A stretch of DNA of 64,000 nt from Streptomyces ficellus. Its GTDB lineage: Bacteria; Actinomycetota; Actinomycetes; Streptomycetales; Streptomycetaceae. Within the stretch, counting starts at the first letter, position 1. The number at the start of each line of letters is the position of its first letter. The position numbers and the translations under genes are program-made. Below the pieces are notes generated by a model. It saw only the letters and a program-made list of their open reading frames with translations, made no database searches and was not told the origin of the DNA. The DNA is taken from positions 26,880-90,879 of the forward strand of contig NZ_JAUEPL010000026.1 of assembly GCF_030406405.1 (NCBI RefSeq). Reading direction: 5' to 3'. This document shows positions 23,764 through 32,300 of the stretch, piece after piece.

Positions 23764-23897
23764 CGCCGACCTCCCACCGTCCCGGGCCTGCACCCTCCTG
23801 CGACCCGGGTCCCCCGCTCAGGCCGGATCAGGCAGGTCAGGGCGCGGGGCCTCCAAGAGCTTCTTCTCGATGACCCCGGCCTGCCCTGCCCCCGGCG

Positions 23898-23941
23898 AAC
23901 GAAGGGCCGCCCGCCCGGATCGGCGGGCGGCCCCTTTCGTT
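23898..23941. terminator. Long stem-loop terminator after the beta-propeller gene
   Basis: An arm beginning AACGAAGGG (23898-23915) pairs with 23922-23941, giving a G/C core plus an AACGAA/TTCGTT closing helix with two bulged bases. It begins one base after the gene's stop codon, and is a typical Streptomyces terminator. Confidence 0.8.
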
Positions 23942-24859
23942 CTACTTGCTGATCCAGTCCGTGAGGGTCACGGCCCGGTCCGTCAGCACGTGCAGGTTCG
24001 CGCCATCGGCGTCCACGACGTAGACGGCGCCCGTACCGGTGGAGTCGTCGAGGGCGTGGAAGGCGATCGCGCTGCCGTCGGGGGAGAAGACCGGGGTCCG
24101 GAAGTTCGAGAGTCCGGGGGTGGGGATCTCCGTGACGGTGCCGGTCGCCACCTCGACCACACGTACGCCGTACTCGGCGACGTAGACGATGCGCTGCCCG
24201 TCGGGGGACCAGTCGGGCGCCTCCGTGGCGTGCTGCTGCCTGGTCAGGGGGCGGACCTGGCGGGTGGCGAGATCCATGACGTGCACGTCCTGGCTGTACT
24301 CCCAGCCGTCCCACGACTCGTACTGGGTGGTGGCCATGAAGGCGATGCTGCTGCCGTCGGGCGAGAAGGTGCCGGCACGCCCGGACGCGAGAATCTCGGA
24401 CCCGCTGCCGTCCGCCCCGATCCACTCCAGGCCGCGCGGAGTGTCGTACAGCACCCGCTTGCCGTTGGGCGACCAGTCCGGGCGGCCGATGTAGTAGTCA
24501 CCGCCCTCGTCCTGGACGCTCTCCACGAGGACGCGCTGGTTGGTGCCGTCGACAGCCGCTGTCACGAGATCCGGGATGCGCACGCAACCCTCGGTCTCCT
24601 GCACGCACTCGTCGCGGTAGCGGATGTAGGCGACCTGGCCGGTCTTGGTGGACAGAACGCCATCCACCCCTTCGGCGAGAACGCCGGAGACCGCGCCGGT
24701 CACCGGGTCCATGACCCGCATGGCCGGGGCAGCGGCACTGTGATCGGTGACGGTCAACCCGCCGGTGCCCACGGCTTCGTCCGCCTGTGCGGTGCCCGCC
24801 ACCGGCAGACTCATCACAAAAGCGGTTCCAAGGGACAACGCTACGTGCGAAAGACGCAC
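23942..24859 (-). CDS. Secreted TolB-like/PD40 beta-propeller protein
   Basis: 305 residues, exported: signal peptide about 1-32 ending AGTAQADE. The mature part is a run of WD40-like (PD40) blades: DWSPNGKRVLYD, GTFSPDGSSIAFM, DWSPDGQRIVYV, VFSPDGSAIAFH, each followed by a strand listing. The blades suggest binding of a protein or sugar rather than catalysis. A conserved pair of Cys (DECVQETEGCV) may form a disulfide. The GTG at 24859 is chosen because AAGGAG lies 5 bases upstream. The two-part motif at 24905-24933 is 46 bases upstream and is a promoter candidate. A terminator follows immediately. Partner unknown. Confidence 0.85.
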   Translation of the reverse strand: MRLSHVALSLGTAFVMSLPVAGTAQADEAVGTGGLTVTDHSAAAPAMRVMDPVTGAVSGVLAEGVDGVLSTKTGQVAYIRYRDECVQETEGCVRIPDLVTAAVDGTNQRVLVESVQDEGGDYYIGRPDWSPNGKRVLYDTPRGLEWIGADGSGSEILASGRAGTFSPDGSSIAFMATTQYESWDGWEYSQDVHVMDLATRQVRPLTRQQHATEAPDWSPDGQRIVYVAEYGVRVVEVATGTVTEIPTPGLSNFRTPVFSPDGSAIAFHALDDSTGTGAVYVVDADGANLHVLTDRAVTLTDWISK

Positions 24860-24904
24860 TTGAGCTCCTTCTTCGATCGATAGCCGGGATTCCCGACCCA
24901 TCAA

Positions 24905-24933
24905 GAGGAGCGTGGAGAGATCAAAAAACGTCA
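24905..24933 (-). promoter_or_regulatory. Two-part promoter-like motif, copy 3
   Basis: Minus strand: TGACGTTTTT (24933-24924), 9 bases, CACGCTCCTC (24914-24905). The left box is identical to copy 1. The right box keeps only CACGC, shared with copy 2. Located before the secreted beta-propeller gene. Confidence 0.45.
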
Positions 24934-24997
24934 CACCACCCGGCGACGTCCAGGGCATACCCGACTGACGATTCCGGGTTGCGACCGACGTGACCGT

Positions 24998-25230
24998 TCA
25001 GCCGCCGCTCCCCCGCATTCTCCGCCCAAGCCCGTAGTCCGGCGGCCCGGCGTAGGACCCTTCGGTCATCTCGGCGACGAACGTCCGGTACGGCTCGGTC
25101 AGCACGATGCCGTGTTCCGCCTCGAAGGCGTGCCCGGCCTGCCAGCCCAGGGCGGATTTACCGCCGTCGTCCACAGCGAGGCCGCGCGAAGAGCGGCGAG
25201 GCCAGCAGGGTCGGCGCGCTCGGCGTTCAT
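24998..25230 (-). pseudogene. Remnant of a SUKH (SMI1/KNR4) immunity-type gene
   Basis: An ATG at 25230 opens MNAERADPAGLAAL, then the frame must shift to continue AVDDGGKSALGWQAGHAFEAEHGIVLTEPYRTFVAEMTEGSYAGPPDYGLG, the signature N-terminal part of a SUKH-superfamily protein (FE-x-E-H-G-x-x-L-P-E-x-Y-R). It then runs out after GL, so the C-terminal half is lost. At least one frameshift and one truncation are visible. SUKH proteins are common immunity proteins of Rhs and other polymorphic toxins, and this one lies just beyond the live Rhs/immunity pair. Confidence 0.65.
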
Positions 25231-25407
25231 GGGGCCCATGGATACCACCCGGCTGTGACACTGGAGTCGTGCCCAAGCAGGCAGGGTCTTGTCAGTGGCC
25301 GAGTTGGCTTTGTCGAGCAGAAGTAGGATCAGGCACAAATTCCGTGATTGCGATCAACGGGGTTCCGTCTCGGCGACCTTGCGTCATCTGGGACCGTGGC
25401 TCGGTGT

Positions 25408-25648
25408 GATGAGCTCTTCGGCAACTTGTTTCCTTCCTCAGCGCGTTGCTGGTGGAGCACATGTTCCTCGAGTGCGGAGCGATTCATCTGATGACGAGAA
25501 CCCGGGAGGCCGGGGTGGCCTGCCCCGGGTGTGCGGTGGTCCCCAACCGGGTGCAGCAGGTACGGAAGAAGCCTTGCCGACACGCCGGTCGGGGATCAGT
25601 CCCGGACGCACGTCGCGGCCCGCCGGACGAGCCGGCGGCAAATTGATC
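25408..25648 (+). pseudogene. ISL3-family transposase remnant (N-terminal zinc-ribbon part)
   Basis: Translated in two frames with shifts, the stretch gives DELFGNLFP, then LLVEHMFLECGAIHLMTRTREAGVACPGCAVVPNRV, which matches the start of ISL3-family transposases (LFPHLSxLLVExVxxxxxxxxxxxRTRxxxxxCPxCG). Frameshifts lie at about 25440 and 25560. Downstream remnants (ADTPVGD-like) are lost. No catalytic DDE part or inverted repeats are present. The flanks 25231-25407 and 25649-25827 contain nothing I recognise. Confidence 0.55.
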
Positions 25649-25827
25649 AGCGCTGAACATGAGGGGATTGATCCTGTGCGCACAGTCCGGTCATGGAGCC
25701 GACGGCTGATTGACCGGTGCCGCTGATCGCCGCGTACCGGGACGAGCCCGGCTAGCGCTTACTGGTGCCGTTTAATATTCCTCCCCGCCGCGTCACGGAA
25801 GAAAAGATCGCATATTACACGCACACG

Positions 25828-26265
25828 TCAGCTGTCCGCCTGGCCCTTCAGCCTCTTCCACGTTGCTGGATAATTCTCGGCCAGCATCTGCTGGAGACTC
25901 GCACGCGCGACAGGACCGCTGAACTTTTGGGCCGTCAACAGGAGATCGTATGCGTCGAGGAACTGCTCATAAACCTCGAAGTACAACGCGTTCTGTACAT
26001 AGGGATTCGGATTCTTCGCCAGCCCTTCAACGAAGTCGAAGCACGCCGTCAGGACCTCGCGATCGAGGGGCTCTTCGCACATCTTGGGGATGAGGATCGG
26101 CTTCGTGAATGCCCGGGAGAGAAACTCGAAAAGATCCGCTTCTTCTTCGGGCCAGACTTCGAAGCTGGACCTGGGTGGGTCATCCAGCCCCCGGAGCACA
26201 TTTTTGGCTCCAGGTACGGTCCTCAGATAGACACGGACGATGTCCTTGAATTCGATCTTTTCCAC
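25828..26265 (-). CDS. Probable immunity protein for the Rhs toxin
   Basis: 145 residues, cytosolic, no recognised domain. Sequence is acidic and helix-rich: VEKIEFKDIVRVYLRTVPGAKNVLRG, then PEEEADLFEFLSRAFTKPILIPKMCEEPLDREVLTACFDFVEGLAKNPNPYVQNALYFEVYEQFLDAYDLLLTA. G+C is visibly lower than in the surrounding genes. GTG at 26265 has GGAGG 6 bases upstream. It lies 64 bases downstream of the Rhs stop in the same direction, exactly where Rhs and CDI-type systems keep the immunity gene. The family is unknown to me; the immunity role is inferred only from position, size and charge. Binding to the C-terminal 200 residues of the toxin would be expected. Confidence 0.7.
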   Translation of the reverse strand: MEKIEFKDIVRVYLRTVPGAKNVLRGLDDPPRSSFEVWPEEEADLFEFLSRAFTKPILIPKMCEEPLDREVLTACFDFVEGLAKNPNPYVQNALYFEVYEQFLDAYDLLLTAQKFSGPVARASLQQMLAENYPATWKRLKGQADS

Positions 26266-26329
26266 TTGATGCCTCCATTGGGGAGCACGAGGGGCCGGAC
26301 GCCGTTGCGCCCGGCCCCGAAACGCTGTG

Positions 26330-29300
26330 TCAGGCTATCTGAGGCTCGGGCGGGTCGGTGAAGCCGTACGGGTCGAAGGCGTCCTTGAACATCTCCCAGG
26401 CACCTTGCTTCCAGCCATACTCACGTACGTAGCTGGGGGCCTGTGCCACGGATCCGATGCCGCCGACAATTCCGATTCCGAACGTCTTGAAACCGCCGCT
26501 GAGCTTGGTCGGCTCTCCGGTCGCACGCGGGGCAGCCTTGGGATGGTGCTGTTCGAATGCTTGCCCCGTAAGATCCGAGACGGCCTGCGACTTGAGGATG
26601 GATTCCCTGTTCCTCGTCACGGCCTTCAGAGTTTCCGGGGTGTTCTGGACATGAGCGGTCACCGTACCCGCAACGTCACGCGAGTTGAGCGCATTCCAGA
26701 GGTCTGTCGCCTCAGCCCTGGCCACCTTGAGGTCGGCCTCCGAAAGAAGACCGTTGCCGCCGTCGAGCCTCGCCTTTCTGTCCTTTTCGAGAAGGCTCGC
26801 GAGACCGGCCATTTTATTGGAGGCCTTCTCCACGTGCCACGTACCAACCGGCTTGCCGGTGTTGTACTCGTGGATCAGGGCCGTGGCGGTCCGGCCGTCT
26901 CCGGTGACATCGGAGTCGGCGACGATGTCCCTGGCGTAGAGCTCCTTGATGATGTTCCTTAGGCCCTCGCTCTCGACCTTCGGCATGTGCGCCCGGGGCT
27001 TGGCCATTCCCGGGTTGTAGTTCGTCGCGCAGACGAAGCAGAACGCCCCGGAGGTGGTCGAACCGCCACCACACACGTCGCGGATGCCCTCGGCGCATGG
27101 CGCATGACCATCGAGCTCAATGAAGCTGGTCGGGTTGCCGCCGGTGAACGCGTACCGGTTGCTCGTGAGAGGGTCCGTGCCCAGGCTCATGTCGGCGAGA
27201 GCGCCGTTGTACATGTCGCGAGTGGTGAAGCGGTTCAGGCCCGGGCTGTAGTCGCGGAATCCCATGTCGTATGTACCGGACTGTGCATCCCAGCGCTTCG
27301 CGTTGAAGCGGTACGGGTTGTAGGACTCCTTCGTCGGGTCGACGCCGTTCGGCTTGTCGATACCGGTGAACTCCGACTCGTCATCCTTGCCGAAGGCGGT
27401 GTAGCCGTACGTGGCTCTCGTGTCGCCGTCTGCACCCGTCAGCGTCTCGACGTCGGTATGGCTGTTGTAGCCGTAGTAGCCCTCCTCCGTCGTTCCGTCG
27501 CCGTTGTGCTTGACCTGCGACAGCCGCTCGCCCCACGGGCTGTACTGATACGACTTCGTCAGCGTGCCCGCTACTTCCTCTCCCAGGACCTCACTGGTCA
27601 TGCCGAGGTAGTTGAACGTGGTGGCCTTGCCGTCCACGATCTTCTGCGACGTGCGATCCAGCGGATCGTAGGTGTACTTCGTCGTGCTGGTAGCGCCAGT
27701 GTCGGTCAGTTTGATGGACTCCACGACGTGGTCGAAGCCGTCATAGACGCTTCGTTCGAGGACCTTTCCACCCCCGGTGACCGACTCCTGCCGCCCGAAC
27801 GGGTCGTAGTTGTAGGAGAACGTCGTTCCCGACGTCGTCGATGACAGCAGGCGGTTGCGGTCATAGGAATACGTGGTGGTCTTCCCCTGGACCGACTGGC
27901 TGATGACGTTTGCGTTGTCATCGTGGACATACGTCTCCGTCGCCGCCCCGTTACCGGTCTTCACCGACTTCGCCAGCCGGTCAGCCGGGTCGTAGGTGTA
28001 GTCGGTGGTCGACGAGAGATACGCCGAGTGGTCGTCCGCGCTCATCTTCTTGGCGACATCCTGCGCCTTGTTGCCGTTTGGGTCGTAGGCGTAGGTGTGC
28101 GAGGCGACCAACGTTCCGTTTCCCTTCACCTCCCCCGTTGATTTCAGCGCACCGTCGTGGAAATAGGTGTAGTCGACGCTGTTCCCGTTGGCCTTGGTCT
28201 CCTTCAGCTTCTGTCCCCGGTCGGTATACGTGTAGGACGTCACCTTCGGGGAGGGGTCGGATGCCGTCTTGCCGACCGAGACCGTTTTGACCAGCTCACG
28301 TAGGTCGTAGGTATACCGGGAGAACTGATCGGGGTGCGTGACCGTCTCCGGCTGGCCGTTCGCGTCATAGGTGTAGCTGGTGGTCTTCTTCTCCTGGCCG
28401 GTAAGCGCCTCGGACATGGTCTGAACCTGGTTAAGGCCGGTGTAGGCGATCGTGTACTTGTCGATCTTCGCACCGGACGAGGTGTCGTCGATCGTCGTCA
28501 CGTTGCCGTTGACGTCATAGACGTAGGCGAAGCTTTTCTTCTCCGAGTCCGTCTCGCCAGTCGTGTCACGCACCAGCTTGACGCCGTCTGCCACGACCGC
28601 GCCCGTGCCGCTCTGCTCCAGCTTGAGTTGCGCGTTGTTGCCCTGCTTGAGGCTGTACGAGCCGAGGCTCACCCACGTTCCGGTGCCGGCATTCTGGTCC
28701 TTGGTCACCGGTGGCTCGGTGGTGATGCCGTGCGTGAGCGTGTACGTCGCCGCTGTCGCGGCCCCCGTCACCTTCGGGTACTTCACGTACGCGGTGTAGG
28801 TGCCGTCCTTGGGAATGTTGAGCGTCCAGGTGAATGCGTCCGTGCCGATACCCGATACATGGGTCCGGTGGTCGTAGCCCTGCTGCCCGGCGATGGTGCC
28901 GCTCGACCAGGTGCCGGTCGAGGAGGTGTGCTGGGTGTCGGAGTTGTCGACGAGCACCACGCTCTTGCCCACAGGTACGCCGTCGTCGGACTTCGACCTC
29001 AGCTTTCCGTCCGGGTAGTACGTCCAGGCCATGGTGCGGTCGGAAGAACCGCCGGCGGAGGTGAGCGTGCGGGCTGTTTGCCGACCGAGCTCGTTGTAGT
29101 CGTACGAGGCGACGATGTCCCAGGGGTCAGTGGTCGACTTGACCCAGCCGTTGTCGAAGTAAGCGTAGGAGGTGTCGTTGCGTACTGTCTGCCCGTCCGA
29201 CGGCGGCAGTGAGGTCTTGGAGACCCGTCCCACCGCGTCGTAGAGCGTCTCGCTGTAGACATCGGCCTTGTTGTAGCGGACGTCCGCCGGGTCGTACGGC

Positions 29301-32300
29301 TGGTACTGCTTGACCGGACGGTTCAGTACGTCGTACTCCGTGCGTGCAGCGAAGTCGTCCGTGGCTGCCGTCTGAGTACCCCGTGGGGTGGTCACCTTGG
29401 TGACATTGCCCACCTGGTCGTACTCGAACTTCGTCGAGCGGTAGAGGACCGTGGACGTACCGTCGTGCGGGGCCCTGATCTCGGCCTGCTTGCCCCGCTC
29501 GTCATAGGTGATGAGCGTGGTGTTGTTCTCCGCGTCCGTGGCCGAGACGACCAGCGAGTCCTTGTCGTAGGAGCGCTTGGTGACCTTTCCGGCGGCATCG
29601 GTAGAGACCGTGGGTCGGTGATTCAGGTCGTAATCCGTCTTGGTCGTGAAGTCCTCCGGGTCGGCCGTGGCGTTCTTCTTCGGATCCACCGCCTTGATGA
29701 CGTTGCCGACGCTGTCGTACACGTACGAGACCTTGTCGCCGACCGCGTTGACCACAGACGTCAGCTGGTAGATCTCGTCGTAGTTGTTGGTCGTGACGTA
29801 ATCGGTGGCGTCCGTCGTTGTCAGCGAGCCCTTGGGCTGCGTAGTGGTCTTGAGGTTGCCGACCTTGTCGTAGGTGTAGGTCGTCTTCCGCTCGCCCGAC
29901 GTGGCCGTGTCTGCGGGCGCGGTCGCCGAGACGACCTCGTCCGCGCTGTCGTAGACGGCCGTCGAGACCGCTCCGTTGGGGGCGGTCGTCTTGGTCACGT
30001 TGTCGTTGGCGTCATACTCCGGTGCCGGCGCCGTGATCAGGACGCCCGCGGCCTGATCCTTCGGCACGGTGCGGACGAGCGGACGCCCGAAGGTGTCGTA
30101 CGTCTGGGTGATCTTCTTGCCCAGCGCGTCCGTGACCTCGGTGACCTGGCCGCGCGCGTCATACACGTACGACGTGGACTTGTTCAGCGCGTCGGTGATG
30201 GTCGCCGGGTAGCCGGTCGGACCGAAGCCGCTGTTCGTCGTTGCGTTGCCATTGGCATCGATCGCCTTGGTCATATGACCGTAGGCGTCGTACTCGTACG
30301 ACGTCGTGTAGTCACCGGCCGTGCCGGTGGTGGCTACACCCTTCGGATCAGTGACCGTCTTCAGGTTGCCGAACGAGTCATAGCCGAATTGCCATGTACG
30401 GCCCTCAGGCGAAGTCTTGCGGTACAGATCGGCCGAAAAACCGTCCAGCCTCGTCTGGTACTCGAACTTCTGCGCGTTCGTTGGGTAGCTGCCGGGCGCG
30501 CAGTCGCTCGCCGGGGGCACGCCCGCCTTGTTGTTCTCGGCGTCGCGCTGCCACAGCGGGTAGCCGGTCTTCGTGTCGTAGCAGTATGCGGTCTTGGCGC
30601 CGTTGTTTTCCTCCAGGTACGTGACGTTGTTGTCCGCGTCCCAGCTCATCTTGGAGGACTGCGACTTGGCGTTGATCGTCTGAACAGGACGGCCGAAGTC
30701 GTCGGTCACGTAGGTCGACATGTGGTTCTCGGCGTCGGTGACCTTGGTGTCGGTAAACTTGGTGTTGGTGACGTTCACCGCGTAGGCGAACCCGGTGGGC
30801 CCGTTCAGACGGTCGGTGATCGTCTTGGTCCACCAGTGGTACTTCGGGTCATCACCGGCCTGCGGCGCGTAGTAAGCCATGTTCGACGGGTTGCCACGCG
30901 GGTCGGTGACCTTCACCAGCTTGACGTTCTTGTTCCCCTGCGTGGCGTCGTAGGTGAAGGCGAAGACCTTCGGCTGGCTGGAGCCCTCACCATCGGTGAA
31001 CTGACCGAGCAGGCCCTTGTCGGTGTAGTAGAAGGAGATCTTGCGCCCCGAGATGTCCGTCATGGACTTCACGTGGTCGTAAATCTTCGAGTTGTTCAGC
31101 GTGGTGCCGCTGACCTTGGCGCCGGAGTCATTGATGTACTCGTACGACGCGTCGCCCTTCCTGTAGTACTCCACCGTCACGGACTGGCGTCCCGCAGGGT
31201 CGGTGACGTAAGTGAGAAACTTGATCGGCTTGTTGTTGGACTTGCGCTCCTCGTACGTGTACGTCTGCGTGTTGCCGTTCTTGTCGACGACCGACGTCAC
31301 ATAACCGTCGCAGCCGAACAGCACCCGCGTACCGTCCGGGCGGGTCAGCGTCCAGGCATCCGGAGTGGGGTCCTTTGACGGCGAGCACTCCAGGCCGGCC
31401 TTCGGTGTGACCTTGTAGTGGACTCCCGATGGTGCCTTCCAGGTGCCGTCGTCCTGCTTGCGGAAGACGTGCGTGGTGCCGTCGCCGTCCGGGAGCCGGA
31501 TCTCGGTCGGGTTGGGGTTCGGGTGGAAGTCCAGCGGGGCGCCCAGCCGGACCGGCGCGGAGACTTGGCCCGACCAGCCGTGGCCCAGGACCGTGTCGCT
31601 TGTATCCAGTGAGTTGTAGGTGAACCGTCCGAACGTGGCGAGTCCGCGTCCGGGGTTGGTGAACGCGTTGTACGACCAGACGCTGTTGCCCGAGGCCAGG
31701 TTGTTCATGACCGTCGAGCCGGCGCCGGTGTTCTTCCCGGTGTACGAGTAGAACTTCTCCAGACCGAGCTGGTCGGAGGTCGGGTCCTCGATTGCGACGT
31801 TCTGCTTCAGCGGCGGGATGCCACCGGTGCCGGCGGACAGCCAGGTGCCGTCGGCGACCTTGCGGACGTCCCAGCCCAGCACGTACTCACGGCGCTTGTT
31901 GCCCGAGTCGGAATTGATGGCCGTGTTGACCTGGGCCTTGATGGTGGCGGACTTGCCCGGCAGCAGGGCCGGGATCGCCGTGCTCAGCTGGTTGCCGCCC
32001 GTGGTGACGTCCGTGCCGTCAGGAAGCTTCCAGGTGTACGACAGCTCCCGCTCACCGGCCGCCCAGGCGGTCGCGGTGGTGTTGGTGACCGTGAAGTCCA
32101 CCGTGTAGGTGGAGTTCGGAGTCATCCGGGCCGGGGTGGTCGGCGCGTAGTAGGTGTCCTCGGTGGTCGCGTCGACGTAGATGACCCGCATGTAGGGGCG
32201 CAGCTGCGGGTCGGCGGCCTCAGCCGACAGGAACAGGGTGCGCTCCTGGGGGCCGGTGGTCGACTCGTCCTTGAGCTTGACGATGACGCCCTTGTTGTTG

